Shown piece by piece: positions 1-11,530 of a stretch of DNA of 64,000 nucleotides. Each line of letters starts with the position of its first letter. The first letter of the stretch is position 1. Position numbers and translations under genes: made by a program. Under the pieces are notes generated by a model. The model made no database searches and was not told the DNA's origin. It worked only from the letters and a program-made list of their open reading frames with translations. The stretch spans positions 39,765 through 103,764 of the forward strand of contig NW_025943811.1 of assembly GCF_000764305.2 (NCBI RefSeq). Direction: 5' to 3'. The DNA comes from Hyalella azteca. Taxonomy: Eukaryota; Arthropoda; Malacostraca; Amphipoda; Hyalellidae.

Positions 1-238
1 GTCACTATTTTGACGTTACATTCAATACTATTTGTTAGGACAGGTTATGTTGTAGGTTATGTTTTCATGTTGAATTATTTTACAAAATATTTCGGTGCTT
101 CCAATGTTTCAAACAAAATTGCCAATTATTAATCAATAAAATAAATTAATTATTATATTATATTAAATAATATAATTTACATATTGAAATCTATAAATAA
201 TAATATTATTACAATTATTATTAAACTTTCTCCATCAG

Positions 239-3200
239 TCGTGGAGGCGGGTTCGTCGCTGTGTGCATGTACTGGAGTTCCAGCATCTGTGCTGCTCTGC
301 GTTGGCCTGAGACTCGTGAGTTAGAGTTACAGTTGAACTGAAAGAAGTAAGTTACAGTTAAAAATAAACCCCTAAAAACAACCGTGATTATATCTGTACA
401 TAGAGATATGAGGAGTGGGTCATGATAACGATGAATGAAAAATTCTCATTCATTTCGCTTCATTCTCTCATTCGAAGCGAGTGAGAGAATGAAATAAATG
501 AAACGAGATTGATAAATAGATAAATATACAAAACATTTTTAAAAATCACGTTTTTCTGGTGTTTGCAAACTAAAAACAATGAAATAAAACAAATAAAAAA
601 AATTTTAAACCACGTTTTCTTAACGGACAAAAAAAGAAAAACATTTACTCCCACATAACATTAAAGTTATGTAAAATGTTATGTAATGTTATATAAGAGT
701 AAATGTTTTTCTTTTTTGTCCGCTAAGAAAACGTGGTTTTTTAAAATTCTTTTTATATGTATTTATTTTCTACTTTTTACTTTAACAATTTTAACAATTG
801 TAAAATTTAGCGACAAAAAAACTCGACAAAAAATGTCAATTCCCAACCGTGAATTTTTAGGGTTATTTTAATTTTTTAAATTTTCATTTGAAATTTTTTT
901 TAATTATTACTTCTGATGATCAAATCTTGAATTGTTAGGGAGCATAAGCATGCATGCCAAATTTCAAGTTTCTGGGATCTTCAGAAGTGCTCTAAATTAA
1001 GGTTCGAATTTTTGATGACAGGCAGACAGAGACGAAGCGAAACTAAGAAAAACGTGGTAATAAAATGAAAGAAAGCGAATGAGAGAATGGTTGTCCCTTC
1101 GTGTGTCACCGTGAGCAACAGTTGGGACTCTCACCAGTGAGTTATCCGGACCTACTTATTTTTCTGTATTGTCAGCAAAAGGGATCGCAAAAATATGTTA
1201 TTTTGATTTGTTGTTTTGCATTGGTGGCACAAATCCAGAACCGCGGACCACTGCTGCTGGTGTGGCTCACAAACATGGTGGCTTTTGTGCTGCTGGACCT
1301 GCTGTACATCCTGCACTCACTAGCACACTACTGGACACAACCTAGACACGAGGCTCTAGTGAGTACCATATTACCTAGATGCTGCTGTACATCCTGCACT
1401 CACTAGCACACTACTGGACACACCCTAGACGCGAGGCTCTAGTGAGTACCTATTACCTGTACACTCGGAGAAATTACCAAGTGGTAGTTACTAAATTAAT
1501 GGCGCGAGTACGTACAGTTGTTTTCCACGAACAAAAATGCACTTTTTATACAGTAAGTTTTTTATTCGGTTTTGTTCACGTGTTCAAACTTGATCAAATG
1601 GAGTATTGTTCTCACGATTAATATTCGAGTAAACTTCTCTCGATAAATATTCAGATGTTTAATATTGCTAACAGTTCTCATTAGTAATAATCTTATTTTA
1701 ATTGTGTTTAAAATGTCTCTTTTTTCCCAGGCGTCAGGACCAGAGTTCGCCCTATACCACACACTCAACATTTTCGTCGCCTTACTCAACGTGAGTGATG
1801 TAAAAATTTCACAATACGAATCCAAAATGTTCATAAATGTTGCAAAATATATTCTGAATATAAATAATTACATACATATAAATAATTACAATAGTCCAAA
1901 ATTTAAAAAGAAACTTGAGTTCTTTGTGTTTTCTGAGGAATTTATTTAGACTTAAGTCCCTACATAGTAAACTTGCTGAGCTCTAGAGCATGGGAGCTTG
2001 CAAAAAAATATTTTTCACTTCATAATCTTATTAAAAATTGTTCCTAGATGTTGTTTACACCCTTTTTACGCGTAGGTTTATACCTTTTTTAGCGCATTTT
2101 CTCATTTATGGAAAAAATGCACTGTTATGCTCGCCATGTCCGTCCGTCTGTCTGTCTGTCCGTGACTTCACGTTTTCGTCGACGAGAAAATGCGCTTTCT
2201 GTCACTCACCACAGTGAGTACTGAGTTATATTTTTTACGCGTAGGTTTACGCTCTTTTTTACACGTAGGTTTACACTCTTGTTTGCACGTAGGTTTACGC
2301 TCTTGTTTGCACGTAGGTTTACGCTCTTATTAACACGTTTTTCTTAGCTTATCTTCGCGTTTGTTTGTTTGTTTGTTTGTTTGTTGTTAACATTGACAAC
2401 GAAAATTAACCCACTTCTGATTGCTCCAGAGCTCTGAAATTCGGCATGCAGGCTATTTTCGCCTAACAATTTCAGATACAATCATAAAAACTAGCAATTA
2501 GAGACCTAAATTAGCTTAATTGAGTAAAGTATATATATATATATAGTATATATATAATATAGTATGACGTGCGGATTTTCGCTTTAATCATAAATCTGCA
2601 CGACACACGTTTTTTAGGGCGAGCCATAATTTATTTTCTACTTTTTAGTCCACAAGAAAAACGTGGTTTAAAAAAAATTTTTTTTTAAGTATTTTTTTGC
2701 ACGTAGGTTCACGCTCTTGTTTGCACGTAGGTTTACGCTCTTGTTTACGCGTAGGTTTACGCTCCTGTTCAAAAAGGTTTCTTGCTTTATAGTCCTGCAG
2801 AAAATTATTCTAAGTCCTTGTTTACGAGCATTTTTACGCCCTTGATTACGTCCTTGTTTACGCCTTTATTTACGCTTGTAATTACGCTCAGGTTTACGCG
2901 ATCTTGTGCGTCACATCTCAGTACCAGGAGATGCTGGCGGCGAATTGCGTACAGAGAGGCACCGCCTCACGCATCGTGGTCCCCAGGGTGCGTAAACCCT
3001 GCGTTTTATTTCATTTCTTAAAATAATATTTAAATAATGTTTCTTTAATGTTTAAATAATGAATAAGGTTTCTTAAAATAATGCGAAATTTTCATCTCGC
3101 AAACAATCATATTGTTTTCTTAAATTTATTACTTAATACATTAGGGATATTACATTCAGCTTCCTGCGTTATTACTGCTGTTTTTTTATCCCTATTTCGA

Positions 3201-4433
3201 TCATATTTTGAAATGAATAATTTAGATTTATTGTCGCTTGGCAAAGATCTCAGTTTAATGAAATTATTGAAAATATTCAAAGAATAATTCTTCCAAATAT
3301 AGATCTCATTTTTCCCTCGCCCTCTGTCGCAGGTGACCCCCGTTCGTTACAAGAGCAGTTCGTTCATAACAAGAAAGTCCGCAGTGATGAAGTCCAATGG
3401 GTCCCAGAATGCGACTGGAGTTGATGTAGAGGCAGCGCTACATAACAACGTGTCTAGAACTAAACCAGCGGCAGGTCTGAATGACGTGAAACAACTTCGT
3501 AGTCGCAGTAAAATGTCTTTTTCGTGTCGTCATGATGGAGTTTTAGAAGATCAAAAGTGTGGAACGCCGCATGAGCGTCAATTAAATGAAGTTATGGTGG
3601 AGAAACAAGTTATTGAGAGCGACCGCCAACAGGCAGAAGGTTCAGGCGAAGAGAACTTGAAAGTCGACGAACAAAATATGAAAAAAGATACAAGTGATTC
3701 ATCCATGAAAACGAGTCTTATAGGCTTGTATTCACCCAAGAAAATGTCTGTCACTCAAGGAGTTCTTGAAATGGGGAAAAACAACGAATTAATCTTAGAG
3801 GTCCAGCGACTGAATATTGGTTCACTACCTGAAGCGATTCCGTTACTCAAACGAAGGCAGTTTTCACGATTCAGTTCCTTGCAGCCGCTCCAAAGAAAAG
3901 CAGTTCTACCGTCCAGTTTCCATTTCTCGTCTTTATCGCTGAGTTGTCCAGAACAATGCAGCTCACTCGATGTTGGGGACTTGAGGTCACCTCTACCTTC
4001 AGCGCCGTTGATCCCATCAAAAATGCACGAGTCCAAGAAAAATGAATTTCCGAAAATATTTCCATTATATGATATGAATCTTATTCACTCTCCAAAGCCG
4101 GCGGGTAAAATATCATCAGAAGCAACCCACGTTGGGTACGACCTTGTGTTCAAAATTAACTCAACCGCCAACCCAAACTTGCGAACATTCTCGGAGAGCT
4201 GCTCATTGGCAGCAAGGAACAGAAGTTCAAGAACACCATCATGTGGTAGTTTACAAGAACATCCCGATGTCAGGAACGCAACTAGAAGCGTATACTTCAA
4301 CAACACAGTTGAAGAAGTCGTATTCGTAGCGTATACTGAGCATCCAATTGAGTCTCCCTATGATTCTTCCGATTCTACATCCTCCACTTGCAGTGGTATC
4401 AGCGATCAGGAGCATACTGTGATAAATAGTTAA
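239..4433 (+). CDS. Unidentified multi-pass membrane protein, 3' exons
   Basis: Four exons join in frame through phase-0 introns: 239-315, 1239-1358, 1731-1790 and 3333-4433, with a stop at 4431-4433. Each has AG before it, and each internal exon is followed by gtgagt. Exons 1-2 encode hydrophobic segments (ASVLLCVGLRL, then LLLVWLTNMVAFVLLDLLYI) and exon 3 a weaker one (YHTLNIFVALLN). This resembles the last membrane spans of small four-span proteins of the DUF4728 or pasiflora kind; that resemblance is from memory and weak. The last exon encodes about 366 residues of polar, Ser/Lys/Glu-rich sequence, probably a disordered cytoplasmic tail, ending in an acidic/Ser cluster (SPYDSSDSTSSTCSG). 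The start codon lies upstream of the window. The last exon is solid as a coding exon; exon 1 is the least certain. Function is unknown. Confidence 0.55.
480..1058 (+). mobile_element. Foldback element, family F copy 1
   Basis: This lies in the intron between exons 1 and 2 of the membrane-protein gene. Two arms around 595-660 and 686-760 are inverted copies (ccacgttttcttaacgg against ccgctaagaaaacgtgg) with a short centre. The element ends near 1058 with the family terminus ctaagaaaaacgtggt, preceded by gacgaagcgaa. Copies at 23355-23975, 39385-39975 and 2325-2696 share the same arms and terminus. No transposase is visible. Exact ends and TSD are not resolved. Confidence 0.6.
1299..1449 (+). 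repeat. 83-bp-offset tandem duplication of an exon end and its donor
   Basis: Bases 1299-1367 (the last 60 bases of exon 2 and its gtgagtacc donor) recur at 1382-1449 with two substitutions and one indel. The second copy is preceded by ttacctag, a possible weak acceptor, so it could act as an alternative short exon with its own donor. Its frame would still encode LLYILHSLAHYW. Confidence 0.85.
2091..2236 (+). mobile_element. Family D hairpin element, copy 1
   Basis: AGCGCATTTTCTC at 2091 is repeated inverted as GAGAAAATGCGCT about 90 bases later. Between them lie a pyrimidine tract (gtccgtccgtctgtctgtct) and tgacttcacg; afterwards come a small hairpin (ctcaccacagtgag) and tactgagttatattttt. 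A near-identical copy is at 59801-59937, and an interrupted one begins at about 19826. It has no coding capacity. T-rich flanks on both sides resemble a short TSD (ATATTTTT at copy 3). Confidence 0.7.
2325..2696 (-). mobile_element. Family F foldback element, copy 4 (reverse)
   Basis: It opens with acacgtttttcttagct, the reverse complement of the family terminus. It carries a (TTTG)n run at 2361-2384 and ends with ttttagtccacaagaaaaac followed by gtgg. The stretch 2575-2690 (cggattttcgctttaatc, then gggcgagccataatttat) matches the loop and right arm of the copy at 39534-39625. It splits the 24-bp minisatellite. Confidence 0.6.
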
Positions 4434-4514
4434 ATAGTTTGTGACGCCATCATCCAATCACTGAAGGCTTTTCTAGCAATTCCGCCAACCACAGATGAGA
4501 TATCGCCTGCTTTG

Positions 4515-4830
4515 TGAACTTAGGCCGCCACGTGAACTTTGGTCGCTCCGTGTACATAGACCGGTACGTGTACTTTGGTCGCTTCGTGTACCTAGGCCGC
4601 CACGTGTACTTTGGTCGCTCCGTGTACATAGGCCGGTACGTGTACTTTGGTCGCTCCGTGTACCTAGGCCGGTACGTGTACTTTGGTCGCTCCGTGTACC
4701 TAGGCCACCACGTGTACTTTGGTCCCTCCGTGTACCTAGGCCACCACGTGTACTTTGGTCGCTCCGTGTACCTAGGCCGGTACGTGTACTTTAGTCGCTC
4801 CATGTACCTAGGCCGCCACGTGTGCTTAGG
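4515..4830 (+). repeat. 36-bp minisatellite, about 8.5 copies
   Basis: Each unit is two 18-base half-units, CGTGTACTTTGGTCGCTC and CGTGTACCTAGGCCGGTA, which share CGTGTAC. The array begins about 80 bases after the stop of the membrane-protein gene and precedes a possible AATAAA at about 4846, so it probably lies in the 3' UTR. Because 36 is a multiple of three, long open frames appear on both strands. These are a consequence of the repeat, not evidence of proteins. Confidence 0.9.
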
Positions 4831-6680
4831 AGTTAAATGTAGTGGAATAAACAGAAAGGTGGGAATATCGCCGAATAATGTTGATTAAGAGGAATTATCT
4901 AGGTTGTACATACATTTCGTATTATATAATGTATTATATAATGATATATTGACAGAAATAAGTGAGAATTTGTTCAAATAGCGATGGGCTTTTTGTCACC
5001 CTGTCCCAGTTTGGAACGTTTAAAGGTCAGATGGACGTACGTTTGCTCTATGTTCGAGCTTTAAGCAAGAAAGTGTTCCACCTCCTAGACAACATGCCTC
5101 TTTTTTCAGAGTGAAAATTCCCACTCCCAAAAACAAATTATCACCAATCATTTTATAAATCTCGTTAAAATTCTTATGTTAATGTCTTCTGGTTAATAGA
5201 CAATGTTTTTATTCGTTATGCAATAAATACATCGTTGAATGTGTGTTTCATTTATCAAACCCATTAAGATTATGTGTTAGGTAGTGTCTGTCTCACATGT
5301 TGCCCTAAAGCCTAAAGTGACCAAATAGCTGGAGTTTCCATGATAGTTGAAGGCATCTTCGCAGAATATTAATCAGTGTACAGTAGATCAGCTGAAGCAT
5401 TTCGTCAGCATGCTGATTGAGAGTACTCATAACTGGCATCATTCAATGCGTACCAAGTTTGTACCTTTTGAATTATTCAATTGTACTAAGTAACTTTCTG
5501 TAATCTCAAGATGTCTCCTTTGGTTTAGTAAATTTGGCCTTATGCAGACTGGAATCGGTAGGCAGCTGGAAACGAGGGGGCTTGGTAATGGGATATTTAA
5601 TTATAACGTGTTAAACTGTCCCTCGCGATAATAAACAAAAACCTGTCATCAGGTGAATAGCAAAACAAGCAGCAGGGTTGTGCTTAATTTTGGTCATCTA
5701 GCGGAATATTGTATATATATCAAGTTAATTTGCGTAAGCTCATGTACCACAGTACATTCTAAGGATTAACAGTCGAAAAACATATGAATTATCATAACAT
5801 CGAAATACGCACTCCATACTGAAACTAAGGAATAATTCGATGAAGACCAAATTACAAGCTCGTGGAGAGTAGTGAGAAAAACCCTAATCTTCCTAAATTG
5901 GCCGTAAGAGGAGAGTCAATGTACGCAAAGTAAGAAATTTTTGGGATTGAATTATGCAAAGTTATTACAATTCTCTGAAAAAACATCTGCAGACACGAAT
6001 TATTATCATAAAATTGGTTTACTATGTGCAATTGTTAAAGCTTCCTTCATAATTCAGTAAGGTATCAAGTACAGTTGATGATCAGAATGGGATGGACGCT
6101 AAACAAAATCATTGCATGATCACTTCGGTGTAACAAAAATCCGTCTTATGAGCGAACCGGAATCTCAATATTAGATGAAGCAACTAAGTCTAATGTACAA
6201 TCCTTGGCTTAAGTATACTATAGACTCGGAAGCTACGGACGACAACGGATGTGTGTAAGTTTTTCTGCCCATTTATCGACGTCTGACGACGAATAGTTAA
6301 TTGAGATTATTGCATTGATAGTTGAATTTTTCAATGCATTAATAGTTGAATCCGTCAAATTACACAAAAAACGGATAAAATGCCCAAACGCAGGAACAAG
6401 CCTACAAGGGGATAGCCAGATCATAGCCTACTGCTTCAGTTCAGTATCATCTGACTGCTCCGAGACCAACTCTCAATCTGCATCACTCTCTAGTCTCTAA
6501 GCCTACTCTCTCTGCAAGTGCAATACCGACCTGGTCTCAAATGCCGCCTCTCAGCCTCAATAGTCAATGACACTGTCCTACCTAGTGCAGAGGTTGAGGT
6601 ACATTTACTACATTACATGGACAACTTACATGTTAACGACACAGATACATTTGAGGGCTTCCTAGTTCCTACCAGGCTAC
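4831..6680. other. Presumed 3' UTR and intergenic DNA
   Basis: No coding exon, RNA gene or clear repeat was found. A second possible polyadenylation signal, gcaataaatac, lies at about 5220. The sequence is AT-rich and apparently single copy in this window. Confidence 0.5.
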
Positions 6681-7352
6681 CATAGTGGCAAATCAGAGAT
6701 TTTTTAGAATCAGTGCATTTTTAATTTCTTCAATTACTCAATATTTAAACCAATTTTTTATGTATGATAATGCTGGTATGAGTGGTATCCAATATCCATC
6801 TAGTCTGGAAAAGTCCTATTTTTGTCTGAAATATCGCGGCTCTAATTTAGTCTGGAAAAGTCCTATTTTTGTCTGAAATATCGCGGCTCTAATATCATAT
6901 AATTTCAGTAGGTATGAAATCTCGCGGCTCGAATGTCATAAATTTTTGTTTGATTAAAAAATCGCGGTTTGCACTTCGCAAACATGTCATTTCATAAAAT
7001 TTTCAACTTCCGCAATCCGCATTGCTTTACCGTTTTCGCCAAAAATATCTTGCAGAAAAAACATAAACATCGTAATGTAAACAAATAAACAAAACGTTTG
7101 GTGAAGATCGCGCATAGTTGCGGTCATGTCAAAGCGGTCAGACTGTATATTAACACGTGCTGAACTTACAGTAGAGACAAATTTTATTGTTGCCGTTTGA
7201 CTGTTTAAGGGTAAAATTAGAGATTTGGGGTAACACGTGCATAAACTTTGTAAAGATATCCATGATACTTTACTCGAGTTTACTGGTCTACTTATAGTAA
7301 TCAAAATTGAACTTGTGGGAGAGTCTAAAAAACTCTCTGCTTTGCCACTATT
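6681..7352 (+). mobile_element. Family E hAT-like MITE, copy 1 (long form)
   Basis: The left end CATAGTGGCAAATCAGAGAT pairs with the right end AACTCTCTGCTTTGCCACTA as an imperfect terminal inverted repeat. Sub-terminal sequences match the copies at 62754-62939 and 17882-18006. It has no intact ORF. An 8-bp TSD is proven only for the copy at 62754, so hAT assignment here is by family. No matching flanks are visible at this copy. Confidence 0.65.
6800..6893 (+). repeat. 47-bp tandem duplication inside the MITE
   Basis: The phrase tagtctggaaaagtcctatt through gcggctctaat occurs twice head to tail, with no differences seen. Such identity suggests a recent duplication or an assembly effect. Confidence 0.9.
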
Positions 7353-7950
7353 CCTACCTCAACCTGGGCTGGAAAGCTATAACAACAACCTTCTGAACGC
7401 CAATGAAGCCATGATCAATTTGAATCTCAGCAACACGCATCCATGCCAATCCCAAATCATCCTGACTCCAACAATAAAGTAATTATCATAGAAGTTGATA
7501 GAACCTGTTGCAGATCCTGATGGCCCTGGCACTTGCCCATTGAGTAAGTTCTTCTCTAATGATATTGCTATTAGCACAGCTCTGGCTAAATCACCATTTG
7601 GTCAAGTGGGCATTAGCCACTTTACTAAGAACTCCTGCTCCAGATGCCAGCTCCTTGTGGTGACTGTGAAAGAGTATGCCCCTAATGATCTGAATCAACT
7701 TCTATGTGTAAATAAACTTGGCTCATGGAATGTGAAGTGTTGTCTTCCTTTGAAGTTTTAACGGGAAGACTTTACTGCATGAAAACACCAGGAAGCCTGT
7801 CAGTTACAAAAATGTCTTGAACCAGACAATGTGTTCTGGAGTAGGCCTAATTGGGCCATTTGGAGAGGACATATCTGATGAGGAACTAACAGCTGCTCTC
7901 AAGGAAGCAGGGCACAAGGATGTGAGCGCAGAGGCTGAGTCTGGCTGAGC
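7353..7950 (+). pseudogene. Retrotransposon ORF1 (gag-like), N-terminal fragment
   Basis: The frame changes around 7480-7500. It then reads FGQVGISHFTKN and NDLNQLLCVNKLGSW, and a further shift near 7760 opens the frame containing VGLIGPFGEDISDEELTAAL. Such segments precede zinc knuckles in arthropod I-group gag proteins. A stop follows at about 7946, where the AT-rich insert begins. The protein is broken and the homology is inferred from position. Confidence 0.5.
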
Positions 7951-8639
7951 CAGTGTGGAATTCTAATTCTGTATAGGTAATATATTCTCATGTTAACATG
8001 AGAAAATGTATCAAAAAACCTACCCTACCACGTTACACCACCTTCCACTGCAGTGAAAATTGATAAACTGAACTCATTAGAAACTGCTGCACTTCCAAAA
8101 TCGCGCGTGGTTTGACATCCAATCCCATGTTGGCAACGCCTCAACAACTTAACTAGTCATTTATCTGTAGGCTAGCGGACAAGTTTTTGCAATGAATACG
8201 TTCTAAAAAAAAAAACACATCCACACTTGCAAAAAATTCTCACGATTGGACAATACCAAAAAAAGTTTTCAATATCACACAAAATTATGAGATAATCTGC
8301 CGTTTTTTCACTGTGTACATACACATCGTGCGTTCTATGTTTACCTATGAGAAGATGGTGTCACACGTGCTTTTGTTTTGGTTGCGTCTAATTTGATTTT
8401 ACAATAAATAGATTTGATTCACATTCCATACCGAGATTTAAATGATTGAAAGTTTTTTTAAATTATAAAAACCCATTTATACGTTCCAGATTTGAATTTT
8501 TCCCATTTTTTGCCCTATTATGTTGAATTTATCTTGAAAAATTCACTTCAAATTCTGAATGATTTCGTCTGCCATCCCGTGTTTTTGCACGTTTTGTGTC
8601 TTTTAGAAAATTTTCGTTGTTTAACATGGGAATCTATTT

Positions 8640-8880
8640 CATTATATAAAACATAGAGCACGTATCATATAGTGCATTAATAATCCAATTTAATTTAATA
8701 AAAATTAATTTTTAATTTAAAAAATATAATCAGATTTTTTAATTCAACATTTTTGTAATAGAATTTTATTCTACAGCATGTACCATCTAGTGTATTAAAT
8801 AATCAAATTTGATTTAGTAAAATTTAATTATAATTAATTTTTAAATTTAATTTAATTCTACAGCTTCAACCGGTAAAAAT
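8640..8880 (+). repeat. Diverged tandem duplication, about 115 bp
   Basis: The phrase tatcatatagtgcattaata plus an AT-rich tract at about 8660-8750 recurs as taccatctagtgtattaaat at about 8780-8866, each with taatttaattctacagc-like endings. Confidence 0.6.
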
Positions 8881-9339
8881 GAGCATCATTGAAATCAAAG
8901 TAAAACTGTCGTTCATACATCACAAATTGAATGACGTTGGATGGATTTGATAGGTATTTTATTAATCCTGTTTATATATAAGAATGGAAATGACGCTTCT
9001 ATTTCAGAATGATAATGGAAATGTTCCTACTATTTCAAAAAAATTTCTTGAATACACTTCCGAAAACTAAAGTTCTGTAATCAATGGAGTCTTTGAAATG
9101 ACGAAATAGTTCAATTTAAAATTTTTAGCTATAAGAGTAAGATCGTCATTCATTAATATGAGGAGCATTCATTCATCATTCGTGAGGAGCTGTAAGAAAA
9201 AATTCATTGTTCTTGATGTAAAAGAATGTTTTTCAATTAAAAGAAATGCAATACTTGATTTTTGGAAATACAATGTTAAACGTAACGATCCGTATTAGAA
9301 TTCAATAGACATTACGATTTCAGAATTATCTTCAACAAG

Positions 9340-9548
9340 TTTATTTTCATTCGTTTGATCAGAAGTTTTTGTTCGTTTGATCAGAAGTTTTCGTTCATTT
9401 GATCAGACGTTTTTGTTCGTTTGATCAGAAGTTTTCATTCGTTTGATCAGAAACAGAAAAAGTTTTCATTCGTTTGATCAGAAACAGAAAAAGTTTTTGT
9501 TCGTTTGATCAGAAACAGAAAAGTTTTTGTTCATTTGATCAGAAACAA
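9340..9548 (+). repeat. About 20-30-bp minisatellite TTCGTTTGATCAGAA
   Basis: Eight or so units of tTTcgTTTGATCAGAAgttt follow head to tail. The later ones are lengthened by an extra cagaaaaag. Each carries a TGATCA palindrome. The units abut and vary in sequence without unique spacers, so this is a minisatellite and not a CRISPR array. Confidence 0.9.
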
Positions 9549-10039
9549 CATAATTATTCATTCTCTTGTTCTCTTGCACTAAGTACGAATGATTAGTTGG
9601 ACTCAGTTACCGTCCGCATTGATCATCCCGCTAGATTATGCAGGGAGCGGAATGCGGGAAAGAAGCTAGGTATTTAATTCAGTCGCATGTTAGTCCACGT
9701 GATATGTAGTTCTGCTCGTCTGAACTATGTTATGTCTGCTCGTGTGCATGGTGGAAAACTCTGCTTTGCAGCGTAGTTATAATTACTTAATGAAGTTTAG
9801 TTCATTGTGGTCAACTTAAGAGACAAATTTTCAACTAACTAATACTTTTTATAAGTCTAATTTTAATTATTGAGTGAAAGGTGCAGGCTTACAACTTCCA
9901 AGTGATTAGGTACTTTATAGAAACTGAGCAAGTTAGCGTACGTGTTTTAAGCCTTTAAGAAGTTCATTTTATGCCTCAAATAACGATGTTGGGTAGAAAA
10001 AGTGGTCGTGGTGGATCAAATAATATATGAACCTTCAAA

Positions 10040-10500
10040 ATTAGAATTCCATCCTGCGCAGAGCAAATACTGAAAGGAAAACAACAAATTCGGACTTCCA
10101 TGTTCAAGATCAATTTCCTCTCTAGCACTTTACCTGCATACCTCTATGTTGGATATCAGTGGTTCAAAGTTAACCCTTTTGTAGCTGACCCATGGCAGTG
10201 CTACAAGTGTCAGAACTTTGGGCACAATGCCACTAGCTGCAAAGGCCCTCCACGATGTGTAGCTTGTAGTGGCGCCCATAGGCCATAGCGTAAAGGATTG
10301 CCACCACAGCGAGAGCCCACGCTGCTGTAACTGTGGTGGTCCACACACAGCCAACTATGGTGGCTGCCCTTGGATGAAACAGGCAAAGCAGGTGGAAAAA
10401 ACTCGCTCATGCTCTAATATGTCTTACAGAGATGCCTTGAAACTGGTCAAAGCTTCTGCTCCACTAAACTCAATTCAGCAGCCAGGTTTGTCAGCCTCAG
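10040..10500 (+). pseudogene. Retrotransposon ORF1, zinc-knuckle region
   Basis: The frame from 10100 encodes CYKCQNFGHNATSC (CX2CX4HX4C). A frameshift near 10280 moves to the frame encoding a second knuckle and then CCNCGGPHTANYGGC. Three consecutive knuckles are typical of nucleic-acid-binding gag proteins of I- and jockey-like elements. The region between about 10500 and 10950 is open in pieces but not conserved enough to name. Confidence 0.8.
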
Positions 10501-10950
10501 GGACACTCAACAAGTCCTCCACCCTTGCAAATCAACATGTAAAACTCTGGAGCAGTCACTGGTCCTGCCACCTGTTCTGTGGCTACACAGACCTCAGATG
10601 TGCAGATATGGCCAACCCTACAGAATGTCCCAGTGAACTACTTTATTGAACTACTCTCCAAGTTGCTGTCCTTATGTAAACCAAATGACAATACTGACTT
10701 TCTTTCAGTTGCGACCAAACTCACCAGAGATACCCTCCACCTTGAACAACCCTCTGGCATCCAGACAGTGCTGGATTCTACTCAGAAATCTAGTCATGGA
10801 CCCTACCATAGCTTGGATGAGGTACCACTATTGGATCTCCCCCTCAGCTCAGCAGATGAGGCAGTGACTGAAGCCCTGTTTCAGCCATCGCCTGTGCTGG
10901 GAGCCCGTCCATGTTGTAGGACTGTAGCAACATTTTACTGGCCTTGCAAT

Positions 10951-11530
10951 AAATCCCTTTAACCAAGGTAAACTAGAATTTTTAGGGCTAACTGTTTTTC
11001 TGCAAGGAAATAAACCCATGTCAGTTCTCAACATCTACAACCCAAATGAAACTGTGTCCCACCAAGAATTCACACACTACTTTGATCAACTGGCACCCTC
11101 TTTTGTCATTGTTGGTGACTTCAATGCTCATAACCCCCATTGGGAGCCTGGCAAGGTAGCTAATGCAACAGGTCGAAATTTATTTGAGTCAGTTCTTGCA
11201 AAACCATCCATAGCTCTATTGACTCCATCTCTGCCTACCTACTTCAGCATTTATCACAACTCCTTCTCAACACTGGATCTAACCTTCATAGCAGCTGACC
11301 TTGTCCCTTTATCAACAATTTACACTGAGGATGACATGGGTAGTGACCACTATCCAGTGGTCACCTGCATTGGAATTGAAGCCTCCACTGTGCAATACTG
11401 GACTCGTCCCTCCTGGATGTTTGGTGATGGGTCTTGGGCTGCCTGGCCTGCTGCTCTCGCTCAACAAGGCATAGGTACAATCAGACAACAACATAGAGGC
11501 AAGCAATCACAACATTACTCATGCAATAAT
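10951..11530 (+). pseudogene. Retrotransposon endonuclease (APE type), N-terminally truncated
   Basis: The frame encodes SVLNIYNPN, then VGDFNAHNPHWE and GSDHYPVV. These are the C-terminal catalytic blocks of the exonuclease-endonuclease-phosphatase fold (the DFNAH and SDHYP motifs). The usual N-terminal block with its catalytic Glu is absent, so roughly the first half of the domain has been deleted. Confidence 0.85.

Larger units (their letters stand above)
2046..2900 (+). repeat. 24-bp minisatellite, interrupted by two elements
   Basis: A tandem motif close to TTTGCACGTAGGTTTACGCT plus CTTG occurs at about 2060-2090, 2230-2340 and 2697-2770. It decays into related tttacgc/cttg phrases up to about 2900. 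A family D element (2091-2236) and a family F element (about 2325-2696) divide the array. It lies in the last intron of the membrane-protein gene. Confidence 0.75.
7960..10035. mobile_element. AT-rich insert splitting retrotransposon ORF1
   Basis: About 2 kb of AT-rich sequence separates the two halves of ORF1. No transposase or clear terminal repeats were found, so boundaries are approximate. It contains a diverged tandem duplication (8640-8880) and a TTTGATCAGAA minisatellite (9340-9548). Confidence 0.45.

Noticed and set aside
2046..2900. Telomere-like repeat
   Set aside because: The unit contains GTAGG and TTTACGC but not TTAGG arrays; it is an ordinary minisatellite.
4450..4888. Long open frames on both strands rich in YTERPKYTW-like or RVLWSLRVPR repeats
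   Set aside because: They are produced by the 36-bp minisatellite, whose period is a multiple of three; no splice or start context supports them.
9340..9548. CRISPR-like array
   Set aside because: Repeats abut with no unique spacers of constant length, and the genome is eukaryotic.
10100..10500. Host CNBP-type zinc-knuckle gene
   Set aside because: The knuckles are followed by endonuclease and reverse transcriptase, with frameshifts, so they belong to the retrotransposon.
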